The notes below the pieces were generated by a model. It was not told where the DNA came from, did no database searches, and saw only the letters and a program-made list of their open reading frames with translations. A DNA stretch of 64,000 bases from Alteromonadaceae bacterium BrNp21-10 (GTDB lineage Bacteria > Pseudomonadota > Gammaproteobacteria > Enterobacterales > Alteromonadaceae), in the NCBI GenBank assembly GCA_030418115.1, contig JAUHQD010000011.1:1-64000 (forward strand), given 5' to 3'. Below, one piece after another: positions 31,214-41,322 of this stretch (position 1 is its first letter; each line of letters starts with the position of its first letter). A program made the translations under genes and the position numbers.

Positions 31214-32053
31214 TTACTGTTTTTTGTTTGTATGGGGCGGTGGGGTTTTATTGATACGGGCATTGATATAGGGCGATAAATCAGGCCCTTTTGAACAACG
31301 TAAATTTCCCCCCATAAATGACGTTAGTACGGCGGTGGCTTGGCTGGCAACATTACTGCAGTCAACATTTACCGCGAGTTTTTCCAGGAGGATTTCATCT
31401 TCTGTTAAGTCTTTATCAATTTCCACCGCTTGAATAATTGGCGAGTTCTTGCGCTGCTGAAAATTCCTAGCGGCCTGTTGCGCCATATTCGCCACTTGAT
31501 TCTGCTCATACTGTTGAAAATGCCGACGGGTTAATTGAGTTACCCTACTCGCATTGGGGTTAGTAGTGGTGAGTTCATACCCCAGTTCTGACTGTGGCTC
31601 TTTATTAAGCATTTCTTCAATCACTGAGGCAGGTTCTACTGTTACTTCAGTGGGTAAGCGTTCTTCTATCACTTCAGCTATTTCTTCAACAACATCAATG
31701 GTTTCTTCTGGTGGCACTACGGGTTCGACTTCATTGACAATCTCGGGGACCGACGACCTAACAACAGGCGCGGACATGATGACTAAACGGGCTTGTACCA
31801 CTGCAATTTCTGGCTGACGAGAGTTTTCTGAATCAATCTTTAGCTGCGATGCTTGCTGATCCAATCCCCAAAATATTAGCAAATGTATTAATACAGAAAT
31901 CACTAAGATCAGTAAAAAGTAACGATCTTTGGAGACGTTATTTTTACTTCTACTTAAGCTAGTGTTGTCCTTAACACTTGCACTAACAACAGGATCTTCA
32001 ACAATAATGGTGAAATTCAATGATGGGATAATGATAATAGAAAACGATTTCAA
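31214..32053 (-). CDS. TolA/TonB-like anchored periplasmic protein
   Basis: The 279-aa frame has a basic N-terminal part, one hydrophobic helix (RYFLLILVISVLIHLLIFWGL, about residues 44-64), then a long acidic Pro/Val/Glu-rich segment (about 90-150) like the spacer of TonB or TolA, a Gln-rich helical part (about 175-205), and a C-terminal region with two Cys (VDCSNV, LRCSKG). No TonB C-terminal domain is recognisable. The only available start codons are TTG without a clear ribosome binding site, so the N-terminus is uncertain. Function unknown. Confidence 0.65.
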   Translation of the reverse strand: MKSFSIIIIPSLNFTIIVEDPVVSASVKDNTSLSRSKNNVSKDRYFLLILVISVLIHLLIFWGLDQQASQLKIDSENSRQPEIAVVQARLVIMSAPVVRSSVPEIVNEVEPVVPPEETIDVVEEIAEVIEERLPTEVTVEPASVIEEMLNKEPQSELGYELTTTNPNASRVTQLTRRHFQQYEQNQVANMAQQAARNFQQRKNSPIIQAVEIDKDLTEDEILLEKLAVNVDCSNVASQATAVLTSFMGGNLRCSKGPDLSPYINARINKTPPPHTNKKQ

Positions 32054-32311
32054 ATAGAGTACATAGGCAATAATAAGTTCAAAGCCATTTATCCAGTCGA
32101 TTGAAGCGTCCCTTAAAATTTAGCTAACTATTAGTCATATTGACTAAAGTTGTTGAACCTAAAACCAACTTATGTTGTCTTTAGGTTTTATCTATCTGTT
32201 TTTATTAGATATTTTAACATGGCACGGAGCATGCAAATCGAAGCCTAGTTACCATTTAAAAACTATTAACTAAATATCATGTTAAACACGTTCAATATTC
32301 AGGGGAAGATC

Positions 32312-33373
32312 ATGCAACGCAAAGTCCTAACATCACTGCTTATCAGTCTTAGTATCGCTAGCACCACTTTACTCAGTGGTTGCGGTGCAGAAGCCACCAA
32401 CAACACCGAAACTAAAGCCGAAGTTATCGCCATCCCAGTAGAAACTGCCGCGCTACGCATGGGTTCAATTTCCTCAAATTATGCGACTACCGCCGTGTTA
32501 GAAGCCAAGGAAGAAGCCTTTGTGGTGGCCAGAGCGTCTGGCATCATTCATGAAATCATGGTGGAAGAAGGTGATTATGTAGAAAAAGACCAAATATTGG
32601 CGAAATTAGAAACCGAACGTTATCGTCTTAATCTTATCCGCGCCCAAGCGAATTTAACCGGCGTTGAGAAAGAGCTGAACAAAATTAAAGATATGTATAA
32701 AAAACAATTAGTCAGTGATGATGCTTACGACAAGTTAATTGCTCAATATGACTCTGCCAAAGCTTCATTAAGCTTGGCCCAATTGGATTTAGAAGAAACC
32801 ACCATTACTGCCCCAATCGCCGGTTTTATTGCTGAACGTAATGCCAAGGTCGGCAACCTGACCGAATCCTTCCAGCGCGCACGGATGTTTCACATTGTTC
32901 AACAAAAACAACTATATGGCATTGTTTATTTGCCAGAAAAAGAACTATCCAGAGTACATAAAGGTCAGCAGGCGCGCTTAAATTTAGCCGCCCTACAGAA
33001 AAATGATATTACCGCCTTTGTAGAACGTATTAGTCCGGTGATTGATTCCAAAACCGGTACCTTTAAAGTGACTTTACAAGTGCCTAATGATAACGATTTA
33101 CTCAAAGCAGGTATGTTTGCCGAAGTTAAACTCAATTACGACACCCGCGATAACGTCATCATACTCCCCCGTGAAGCCCTATTAGATATCGACAATCAGC
33201 TGAATGTATTTGTGGTTAAAGATGGCGTCGCTAGCAAAACGCCTATCACCACCGGCTATCAAGAAGATGGCAGTATTGAGGTCACCAGTGGCCTTAATGG
33301 CAACGAACACGTGGTGGTCACCGGCCATCATAATTTGAAGGATCAATCACCCGTCGAAGTGGTGAATGGCTAA
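32312..33373 (+). CDS. RND efflux periplasmic adaptor (lipoprotein MFP)
   Basis: Membrane-fusion protein linking the RND pumps to an outer-membrane channel. I chose the ATG at 32312 because AGGGGA is 6 bases upstream and it yields a clean lipoprotein signal ending LSGC (Cys24). An ATG at 32279 is in frame but lacks these. The 353-aa protein has a lipoyl half-motif (GIIHEIMVEEGDYVEKDQIL), a coiled-coil hairpin (about 95-155), the second lipoyl half (APIAGFIAERNAKVGNL) and a beta-barrel domain. Two RND genes follow. No outer-membrane factor gene is in the window. Confidence 0.92.
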   Translation: MQRKVLTSLLISLSIASTTLLSGCGAEATNNTETKAEVIAIPVETAALRMGSISSNYATTAVLEAKEEAFVVARASGIIHEIMVEEGDYVEKDQILAKLETERYRLNLIRAQANLTGVEKELNKIKDMYKKQLVSDDAYDKLIAQYDSAKASLSLAQLDLEETTITAPIAGFIAERNAKVGNLTESFQRARMFHIVQQKQLYGIVYLPEKELSRVHKGQQARLNLAALQKNDITAFVERISPVIDSKTGTFKVTLQVPNDNDLLKAGMFAEVKLNYDTRDNVIILPREALLDIDNQLNVFVVKDGVASKTPITTGYQEDGSIEVTSGLNGNEHVVVTGHHNLKDQSPVEVVNG

Positions 33374-33384
33374 GGTTCCCACCT

Positions 33385-33436
33385 GCCCCTGAGTCCCGTT
33401 AGCTGGACACTAACGCCGATATCAGGGGCTTTTTTC
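33385..33436 (+). terminator. Intrinsic terminator inside the efflux operon
   Basis: GCCCCTGA (33385-33392) and TCAGGGGC (33422-33429) form an 8-bp outer stem, followed by seven T. An inner hairpin, CGTTAG/CTAACG, lies within. It stands between the adaptor and the first RND gene, so some transcripts should stop here and the pumps would be made at a lower level than the adaptor. Confidence 0.82.
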
Positions 33437-33471
33437 TCAATTAGCCCAGGCTGAAAAATAGGAATTATCAT

Positions 33472-36400
33472 ATGAGTGTTGTCGATATTGCCGTCAAACG
33501 CCCTGTTACCGTGTGGATGTTTACCTTTGCTATCGTACTTTTTGGCATGGTGTCACTATCCAAATTAGCAATTAATTTATTACCCGAATTATCCTACCCC
33601 ACCTTAACCATACGCACCGACTATGATGGTGCCGCCCCCGGTGAAGTAGAGCAATTAGTATCCAAACCCATTGAAGAAGCTATTGGCGTAGTCAAAGGCG
33701 TGCGCCGTGTTGAATCTACCTCCAAAGCCGAACAATCCGACGTATTACTGGAATTTGAATGGGGCACAGATATGGACTTGGCCAGCCTCGAAGTGCGCGA
33801 AAAACTCGACGTACTGTGGTTGCCGCTGGATGTTAAAAAACCATTATTACTGCGCTTTAATCCGAGCTTAGATCCGGTAATGCGTTTTGGTCTGGGCAAA
33901 AGTACCGCTACTACTGATACTGACAACACCTCCGCTAATAATAGCGCTGTGGCTGATGGGCTGAATATTCAGCAAATGAAAAGCTTACGTCTGTATGCCG
34001 AAGAGCAAATCAAACGCAAATTGGAATCCGTTACTGGTGTAGCATCAGTGCGCGTTGGCGGTGGATTAGAAAACGAAATCCAAGTGCTTTTCAACCAGCA
34101 AAAAGCCTCCCAATTAAACATCACCGTGCAGCAGATTATTAGCCGCCTTAAAGCAGAGAATGTGAATTCCTCTGGTGGCCGTGTCGAAGACGGCAATCAA
34201 GAATTTTTAGTACGCACACTAAATCAATTTAAAACCCTCGATGATATGCGCGACTTATTCATCGCCACCCGTGAAGGTCGTAATATTCGCTTAGGTGATA
34301 TTGCCGAAATTGAGGATGCCTACAAAGAACGCTCTTCCATCACCCGTTTCAACGGTTTTGAAGGGGTGGAGATCGCCATTTATAAAGAAGGCGATGCCAA
34401 TACGGTACAAGTCGCGGACAATATTCGCCGCCGCTTGGAGGATGTCAAAAAGGACTTATCCAGTCAGTACCAATTACAACTGGTTTATGACCAATCGCGC
34501 TTTATTAGTAACGCCATCAATGAGGTGAAATCTGCTGGTATTATCGGTGGTTTGTTAGCCATGCTGGTGCTGTATTTATTTCTGAAAAATATTTGGCCTA
34601 CCCTGATTATCTCGGTATCCATACCAGTATCAATTATCGCCACCTTCAACTTAATGTTAGCCAATCATATTAGCCTGAACATTATGAGCTTGGGCGGTAT
34701 TGCGCTGGCCATTGGCTTATTGGTAGATAACTCCATTGTGGTATTGGAGAACATCGACCGCCTCAAAAAAACGGGTTTATCCACCATGGATGCCGCAGCA
34801 AAAGGCACTAAAGAAGTCTCCATGGCCATAGTGGCATCCACTCTAACCACCATGGCGGTGTTCTTCCCGCTAGTCTTTGTGGAAGGTATCGCTGGGCAAC
34901 TATTTGGCGACCAAGCATTAACCGTGACCTTTGCACTAGGTGCTTCGTTATTGGTGGCTTTGACCATAATCCCAATGATGGCAGCTCGCGCCGATAAAAG
35001 CGCTGCAGTTGATGATTTACAGCTGGAGTTAGATACACCAAACAGCGATACCGCTGATACCGCCCCGCCATCAAAGTTAGCCAAGGTAGCGGCAATACTT
35101 TTATGGCCCATTAAAAAGCTGTTATGGCTCATTAAACAATTCTTCTATTTTACCTCTTTAGCCATTAGCAGCCTGATAATCACTGTTGCCAGAATACTTC
35201 GCGTTGTTCTGGGTTATGGGTTTAAACCTATTCTATGGGGCTTTGATAAACTCTATTCGGCCATCAGTAGTGCCTATGAACATGCACTTAAATCTGCCTT
35301 AGCACACCGTGTTGGGGTGTTAGCGTCCATCGTGGTGTTATCACTGAGTTCTATATTATTAGTACCGCGTTTAGGTATGGAGTTGATCCCTCCCATGGCT
35401 CAGGGTGAATTTTATGTGGAGGTCACCCTACCCAGTGGCAGCCAGTTACAAAACACCGATACGGTATTAGCAGACCTAGCCAAATTCAGCGAACAATTAC
35501 CTGCGGTTGATCGCACTTATTCACTAGCTGGCACCGGTAGTTTGATGAATGCCTCACCTAGTCAGGGCGGGGATTTTTGGGGGAAACTCAATGTGGTACT
35601 GCATACTGATACCTCACCCCAAGAGCAAGAGAACACTCTTAAAGCTATGCGTGAATTTATTAGTAAACGTGCTGGCGTCGATGCTACCTTTGGTACGCCA
35701 CAACTGTTTAGTTTCAGTACGCCATTAGAAATTGAATTGGCTGGTTACGATCTAGATATGCTCAAACGTTCTGCGGATAAATTGGTCAGCGCATTGCAAC
35801 AAGACAATCGTTTTGCTGATGTCACCTCAACCTTACAAAACGGTAACCCCGAACTTAAGATCTACTTTGAACACGCCAAGTTGGCGCAGTTAGGCCTTAA
35901 TGCTGCGGATATATCCAAACTGATCAGCGCTAAAGTCGGCGGTGAAGTGGCCAGTAAATTTACTATTGATGATCGTAAAGTGGATATTCTGGTACGTGCC
36001 CAAGAGCAACAGCGGGATTCCATTGAAGATATTTCGCAGATGATCATCAACCCTGGTAGCGACACGGCGGTGCCGTTAAATGCCGTAGCAACAATACAAA
36101 TGTCCGTTGGCCCCAGTGAAATCACCCGGGTTGGTCAACAACGTGTGGCCATTGTCGCCGCTAATATTGCCCATGGGGATTTAGGTGAAGCCGCCATCAG
36201 CGCACAACAGATTATTCACCAGTTAAAACTACCTATGTCAATGTCGGCCAAGGTGGCTGGGCAAAATGAAGAAATGCAGGTGTCATTTGACTCTTTGAAC
36301 TTCGCCCTAGGCTTAGCCATATTCTTAGTGTATTTAGTAATGGCCTCACAGTTTGAATCACTACTACACCCATTTCTAATTTTATTTACCGTGCCACTGG

Positions 36401-36837
36401 CCGGTGCAGGTTCAATCTTTGGCTTGTATCTGACTTCGACCAATATTTCGGTAGTAGTGTTTATTGGTCTAATTATGTTGGCCGGGATTGTGGTGAATAA
36501 CGCCATTGTGCTGATTGACCGTATCAATCAGCTACGAGAAGCTGGCACCGAAAAACTTTTAGCCATCACCGAAGCCGCTAACAGCCGCTTGCGTCCCATA
36601 TTAATGACCACCTTAACCACCACCCTTGGCTTATTACCTATGGCAATAGGACTGGGTGAAGGTGCAGAAATTCGAACGCCCATGGCAGTCACCGTTATCT
36701 TTGGTTTGCTATTCGCTACCGTGCTGACGTTGTTCTTAATTCCGGTTTTATACAGCTTGTTTGACCGTAAAAAATTCTCGGTAGCCACTGATGCTAATGA
36801 TACTGACAATTTTGCCATGGAGAACGCTCATGAATAA
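33472..36837 (+). CDS. RND efflux permease 1 (HAE1 family)
   Basis: Proton-driven inner-membrane pump with the usual two halves of six helices and two large periplasmic loops. It starts MSVVDIAVKRPVTVWMF. TM4 carries GLLVDNSIVVLENI with its essential Asp, and TM10 carries GIVVNNAIVLIDRI. At 1121 aa it is longer than the ~1030 typical. The excess is mainly a segment of ~65 residues between the halves (about 505-610), acidic first and then with hydrophobic/aromatic helices, plus a Thr/Asn-rich insert near 145-160. The stop overlaps the next RND gene by 8 bases. Substrates unknown. Confidence 0.93.
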   Translation: MSVVDIAVKRPVTVWMFTFAIVLFGMVSLSKLAINLLPELSYPTLTIRTDYDGAAPGEVEQLVSKPIEEAIGVVKGVRRVESTSKAEQSDVLLEFEWGTDMDLASLEVREKLDVLWLPLDVKKPLLLRFNPSLDPVMRFGLGKSTATTDTDNTSANNSAVADGLNIQQMKSLRLYAEEQIKRKLESVTGVASVRVGGGLENEIQVLFNQQKASQLNITVQQIISRLKAENVNSSGGRVEDGNQEFLVRTLNQFKTLDDMRDLFIATREGRNIRLGDIAEIEDAYKERSSITRFNGFEGVEIAIYKEGDANTVQVADNIRRRLEDVKKDLSSQYQLQLVYDQSRFISNAINEVKSAGIIGGLLAMLVLYLFLKNIWPTLIISVSIPVSIIATFNLMLANHISLNIMSLGGIALAIGLLVDNSIVVLENIDRLKKTGLSTMDAAAKGTKEVSMAIVASTLTTMAVFFPLVFVEGIAGQLFGDQALTVTFALGASLLVALTIIPMMAARADKSAAVDDLQLELDTPNSDTADTAPPSKLAKVAAILLWPIKKLLWLIKQFFYFTSLAISSLIITVARILRVVLGYGFKPILWGFDKLYSAISSAYEHALKSALAHRVGVLASIVVLSLSSILLVPRLGMELIPPMAQGEFYVEVTLPSGSQLQNTDTVLADLAKFSEQLPAVDRTYSLAGTGSLMNASPSQGGDFWGKLNVVLHTDTSPQEQENTLKAMREFISKRAGVDATFGTPQLFSFSTPLEIELAGYDLDMLKRSADKLVSALQQDNRFADVTSTLQNGNPELKIYFEHAKLAQLGLNAADISKLISAKVGGEVASKFTIDDRKVDILVRAQEQQRDSIEDISQMIINPGSDTAVPLNAVATIQMSVGPSEITRVGQQRVAIVAANIAHGDLGEAAISAQQIIHQLKLPMSMSAKVAGQNEEMQVSFDSLNFALGLAIFLVYLVMASQFESLLHPFLILFTVPLAGAGSIFGLYLTSTNISVVVFIGLIMLAGIVVNNAIVLIDRINQLREAGTEKLLAITEAANSRLRPILMTTLTTTLGLLPMAIGLGEGAEIRTPMAVTVIFGLLFATVLTLFLIPVLYSLFDRKKFSVATDANDTDNFAMENAHE

Positions 36838-39800
36838 GTTTGAATCCATGGGCGCGAGTTTGGCCACCTTTGCCATCAAACGCCCGGTTACCGTGTGCAT
36901 GTTCTTTTTCTCGATGTTATTAATGGGGTTAATCGCCAGTAAGTTATTACCTCTAGAAAAATTTCCGGCGATTGATATCCCATTTATCATGGTGGTGGTG
37001 CCCTATCAAAATGCCACGCCGGTGGAAATCGAGAAAATGATAACCCGGCCGGTTGAGGAAGCCTTAGCAACCATGTCGGGAGTACAACGGTTAGAATCTC
37101 ATTCCAATGAAGATCGCGCCGAAGTGTTTATAGAATTCAAATGGGACGAAAACTTAAAAGCTAAAAGTGTCGAAGCCCGGGAAAAAGTCGACGCTATTCG
37201 CCATTTACTGCCCGACGACGTAGAACGGGTGTTGGTGTATCAATTCAACACCTCCGATGCGCCAATATTTGAATTACGAGTATCCAGTGATCGCGACTTA
37301 TCCAGCGCCTATGATTTACTCGATCGCAACTTAAAAATGCCATTAGAGCGGGTTGAAGGTGTTTCCAAGGTGGAGCTGTACGGCGTACAAAAACGCCAAA
37401 TTTCTATTCGCCTTGATAGCTTACGTATGGCGGCTTTGAACGTTGATGTGAATGCCTTAGCGAAAATTTTGCGGGATGCCAATTTCTCTATGACCGCTGG
37501 GCATTTCGTTGCTAACGAACAAAAAATCACCGTCAATCCATTAGGTGAATTTCGCAATAAAGACGAAATAGATAATCTGATCATTCGTAGTGGTGTGCGT
37601 TTAAAAGACATCGCCGAAATTAAATATGAAACGCCTCGGCGTACCGAAGGCCGACATTTAGACCGCACCTTCGCGGTGGGCTTTAATATTTATAGGGAGT
37701 CCGGCTCCAATTTAGTCGAAGTCTCGGCACGGGTAATGAAGGAAATAGAACGCGCCAAGCAAGATCCCGCATTTGATGGCATCAATTTAATGGTCAGACA
37801 CGATGAAGCAAAAAGTGTCACCGAGTCATTAAGCGACTTATTAAATGCTGGTCTCATTGGTGCTTTGCTATCAATATTGGTGCTGTATGCCTTTTTACGT
37901 CAAATGACCACAACTTTAATTGTGGTGTTGTCGGTACCATTTTCCATTTGTATTGCCCTCGCTTGCATGTATTTCTTGGGTTATACCCTAAACATATTGT
38001 CGATGATGGGTCTGCTGTTAGCGGTAGGCATGCTGGTAGATAACGCAGTGGTGGTTACTGAAAGTATTCATCAAGAAAAAGAGCATACCAGTAATTTAGT
38101 TGATGCCACTAAGGCGGGTGTCAGTAAAGTGAGTCTAGCGGTGATTGCCGGTACAGCCACCACGGCGATTGTATTTCTGCCTAACATTGTCGGTAAAAAA
38201 ATCGATATCACCATATTTCTTGAACATGTTTCCATCTCAATTTGTATTTCGTTGTTTGCTTCGTTAATTATTGCGCAAACACTGATCCCCTTACTCACCA
38301 CCAAAATCAAAACCAAAGTCGTAGTAAAAAACACAGAGCCTAGTGCCATTAGCCTTTGGTATAAAAAAGTATTGCAATGGACCTTACTACATCAAGGTAA
38401 AACCGTGGTAATTGCCCTACTTATTTTAGCCAGCACCGCCTTACCATTAGGCGTAGTAAGTGGCGATGGCGAGCGTGATAACAGTCGCAATCAAGTGTGG
38501 ATGAACTACGACATGAACAGTAGTTACAATTTGCAAGAAGTGGAAAAAACCGTCAATAAAATGGAAGCATTTTTATATGCTAACAAAGAAAAATTCCATA
38601 TCAAGCAGGTTTACAGCTATTACAATCCCGGTTTTGCAGTATCAGGAATTACTCTTATTGATGATGCTCCCGTCAGCCAAACTGCTGTTAAAAAGTTAAT
38701 CACAGACAACATGCCGTCTTTCGCCCGCGCCAAACCTTCTTTTAAATGGGATGAAGGTAACGGCGGTGGCATAAAGATGACTTTACTTGGTCCCTCTTCC
38801 GAAACCCTGTTAGAGCTTGCTAATCAAGTGGTACCGGTAGTCGCTAACATCAAAGGCTTAACCGATGTTAAAACCAGTATGGATGGTCAAAAGTACGAAC
38901 TGCAAATGCATATCGACCGGGAGAAAGCCTACCGCTTTGGCCTAAGTGCTCAAGACATTAGTAATATCGTTTCTACCGGCTTACGGGGCTCAAACTTACG
39001 TACCTTTAGACACCAAGAAAGTGGCGAAGTAGGCGTACGTATGATGTTCGATGAAGGCTTGCAAGAATCCCTACAAAAGCTGAAAAATCTGGTATTAAAA
39101 CGAGAAAATGGCCAAACCGTTACTTTAGATATGTTGGCGAGTTTTACAGTGATGCCACGCTTATCCAGAATCAGTCGCTATTATCGCCAAACCGCCATCG
39201 AAATTGGCGCCAATTTAGAAGAAGGCACCACCATTGAACAAGCCCGAAAACAATTGGAAGGCACCATGGCGCAATTGCAATTACCTGAAGGCTATTCATG
39301 GAGTTTAGACGGTAGTTTCCGTCGTCAACGTGAAGCCGAAGCCATCATGCAAACCAATATGTTATTAGCGGTGTGTATGATCTACGTGGTGATGGCGGCG
39401 TTGTTTGAATCATTACTGTTACCCACCGCGGTAATCACCTCTTTGCTATTCTCCTTCACTGGGGTGTTTTGGGCCTTTATGATTACCGGCCAGCCAATGT
39501 CGATTATGGGCATGATTGGCATGCTGATATTAATGGGAATTGTGGTGAACAATGGCATTGTGTTGGTGGATCGCATCAATCAATTAATCAATGAGGGCTA
39601 TTCCGTGCCCAACGCCATTATTGATGGTTGTTTGGCTCGCGTGCGGCCCATTTTAATGACCGTCGCCACCACTGTTTTAGGCTTAGTGCCGCTGGCATTA
39701 GGCTCAACCAATATTGGCGGTGATGGCCCTCCTTATGCGCCCATGGCCATTGCTATTATTGGTGGACTGATATTCTCCACCATGACCAGTTTATTTTTGG

Positions 39801-39901
39801 TGCCATTGGCCTATCTGCTACTACTAAAACTACGACGTAAAACCGTAAATATGATTGAGCGTAGTAAACAAATGGTTAGTCGAGTGATTAAAGTTAGTTA
39901 A
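36830..39901 (+). CDS. RND efflux permease 2 (HAE1 family)
   Basis: A second RND pump of 1023 aa. The ATG at 36830, preceded by GGAGA, starts MNKFESMGASLATFAIKRPV and overlaps the first pump by 8 bases; an upstream in-frame ATG at 36791 is unlikely. TM4 shows GMLVDNAVVVTESI and TM10 shows GIVVNNGIVLVDRI. Two different RND proteins with one adaptor recall MdtABC-type heteromeric pumps, but each may act alone. The 3' ~380 bases occur again, inverted, at 42116-42496. Confidence 0.93.
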   Translation: MNKFESMGASLATFAIKRPVTVCMFFFSMLLMGLIASKLLPLEKFPAIDIPFIMVVVPYQNATPVEIEKMITRPVEEALATMSGVQRLESHSNEDRAEVFIEFKWDENLKAKSVEAREKVDAIRHLLPDDVERVLVYQFNTSDAPIFELRVSSDRDLSSAYDLLDRNLKMPLERVEGVSKVELYGVQKRQISIRLDSLRMAALNVDVNALAKILRDANFSMTAGHFVANEQKITVNPLGEFRNKDEIDNLIIRSGVRLKDIAEIKYETPRRTEGRHLDRTFAVGFNIYRESGSNLVEVSARVMKEIERAKQDPAFDGINLMVRHDEAKSVTESLSDLLNAGLIGALLSILVLYAFLRQMTTTLIVVLSVPFSICIALACMYFLGYTLNILSMMGLLLAVGMLVDNAVVVTESIHQEKEHTSNLVDATKAGVSKVSLAVIAGTATTAIVFLPNIVGKKIDITIFLEHVSISICISLFASLIIAQTLIPLLTTKIKTKVVVKNTEPSAISLWYKKVLQWTLLHQGKTVVIALLILASTALPLGVVSGDGERDNSRNQVWMNYDMNSSYNLQEVEKTVNKMEAFLYANKEKFHIKQVYSYYNPGFAVSGITLIDDAPVSQTAVKKLITDNMPSFARAKPSFKWDEGNGGGIKMTLLGPSSETLLELANQVVPVVANIKGLTDVKTSMDGQKYELQMHIDREKAYRFGLSAQDISNIVSTGLRGSNLRTFRHQESGEVGVRMMFDEGLQESLQKLKNLVLKRENGQTVTLDMLASFTVMPRLSRISRYYRQTAIEIGANLEEGTTIEQARKQLEGTMAQLQLPEGYSWSLDGSFRRQREAEAIMQTNMLLAVCMIYVVMAALFESLLLPTAVITSLLFSFTGVFWAFMITGQPMSIMGMIGMLILMGIVVNNGIVLVDRINQLINEGYSVPNAIIDGCLARVRPILMTVATTVLGLVPLALGSTNIGGDGPPYAPMAIAIIGGLIFSTMTSLFLVPLAYLLLLKLRRKTVNMIERSKQMVSRVIKVS
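39513..39887 (+). repeat. RND 3'-end segment, copy 1 of inverted duplication
   Basis: This is the 3' part of RND permease 2. Its reverse complement recurs at 42116-42496. By eye I count about a dozen differences, all silent in the RND frame, concentrated in the 5' half; a ~180-base stretch in the 3' half is identical except for one base. Confidence 0.92.
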
Positions 39902-39996
39902 TATCGCCTTAATTGCTCTACTTCCAGTACCTAATCTAAACTCGGGATATTAATGTCATTAGAATTGACACTCATTATTACATTGAGGTGACGATT

Positions 39997-41313
39997 TTAT
40001 TCAATATTTATCTGTACATTTTCGGTTATCCCATCGTACGTAACCGAAACAATAGCGCCACCAGAAGTGCTTGAAGTACTGGTTAACTTGTAGCTGACTT
40101 TATCTGTACCGATGGCAATTAATTCAGCATCTAGTATATTACTACCGTTAATACTCCACTGGGCAAATTCGGAAACATTTAAACTAGAGGGGGTAGTTAA
40201 ATAGTTAGCAGTTAGTGTCAACTCTACTGACTCTAACGGCGCTAAGGTAATGATGTCACTGCCATCATTAATTTGTATAAAATCAAGATCAGCCTCACCT
40301 TTAACTTCCAATACAGCTGTTGTGTTTTTACCCCCACAACTTCCAACCAGTTGTGTAACGCCAGGTTTAAGCGCAAATACCGTACCCTTCTTATCACCTA
40401 TCGTTGTTATGCCTGCATACCCAATAGGTTCTTGTGACCAAGAAATCGCATTATCGATATTAATGTCATTTTTTGATGTATCACCCACTAAGCTTGCTCG
40501 TCCATTAACTTGTACACTCTCACCTACATTTAGCGTAAGCAGTGTGATGGTTTTGTCATCAAGCAAAATATCAAGATTTTCCAAATTTTGAGGGTCGGCA
40601 GTAACAGTTAAGCGCCCTGAAATATTCGCTATTTTGGCGGTCACGGTAGTGCTCTCGATTACAGCTGCCGAAGTATACAACGTGCCGTCTTCGCCTATAG
40701 TGGCGCTGGTATTATCATCAAGACTAAAGATCATGTCTTTTACGGTGTCCATCGAAGTATAGCCATCTTCATAAACTACATCGCCTTTAATTCTGGCATC
40801 TATACAAGTGAAAATATTGCCAGTTTCTGGTGAGGTTTGTTTTAAGGAAATATTCGTTACAGCACTATCATTTACCGATACTTCCCCTTCACCATAAACA
40901 TCATTAATTGTGGTGCCGGTAATAGTAACAATGCCTTTATTAACGTTTGAATTAGCAACTGCAGTTACTAAGCCTTTAGAATCGATTGTGGCAATATCAG
41001 GATCACTAGAGCTCCAAACTAATTCATTTGTTATATCTCTAGTTTCGTTATTACTATCAATCCCAACTGCACTAAGTTGGTGGGTCTCACCTGCTTTTAA
41101 TCGAATATGATCTCCAACAATAGTGACTAATTCAATAATTGTACCTTGGGCACGCTGGCTTTCTAACTCTACCGCTTTAGCCAATTCAGCAGAGTTATTG
41201 TCGGAATCACAGCCAACAATAATAACGCTAGTCATCAACATTATGGTAGTTAATGAACTAGATAAATTCTTTAATACTGTAATTTTCAAAGAAATTCCTT
41301 TTCTGTCGGACAT
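39997..41313 (-). CDS. Big2-domain putative lipoprotein
   Basis: A 438-aa predicted envelope protein. The N-terminal signal ends IIVGC with Cys35 as the likely lipidated residue; the lipobox is atypical, and Asp at +2 would favour inner-membrane retention by E. coli rules. A bacterial Ig-like (Big2) domain follows (about 66-140: LKAGETHQLSAVG, VWSSSDPDIATIDSKGLVTAV), with further beta-rich repeats to the end. Such proteins often act in adhesion or as surface scaffolds. It pairs with the outer-membrane protein gene immediately upstream; both lie between inverted RND segments. Confidence 0.75.
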   Translation of the reverse strand: MSDRKGISLKITVLKNLSSSLTTIMLMTSVIIVGCDSDNNSAELAKAVELESQRAQGTIIELVTIVGDHIRLKAGETHQLSAVGIDSNNETRDITNELVWSSSDPDIATIDSKGLVTAVANSNVNKGIVTITGTTINDVYGEGEVSVNDSAVTNISLKQTSPETGNIFTCIDARIKGDVVYEDGYTSMDTVKDMIFSLDDNTSATIGEDGTLYTSAAVIESTTVTAKIANISGRLTVTADPQNLENLDILLDDKTITLLTLNVGESVQVNGRASLVGDTSKNDINIDNAISWSQEPIGYAGITTIGDKKGTVFALKPGVTQLVGSCGGKNTTAVLEVKGEADLDFIQINDGSDIITLAPLESVELTLTANYLTTPSSLNVSEFAQWSINGSNILDAELIAIGTDKVSYKLTSTSSTSGGAIVSVTYDGITENVQINIE

Positions 41314-41322
41314 TTATGCGAG

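Noticed and set aside
34665-35132. 155-aa minus-strand frame inside RND permease 1
   Set aside because: It lies antisense to a fully conserved pump gene and has a composition mirrored from it, with no ribosome binding site.
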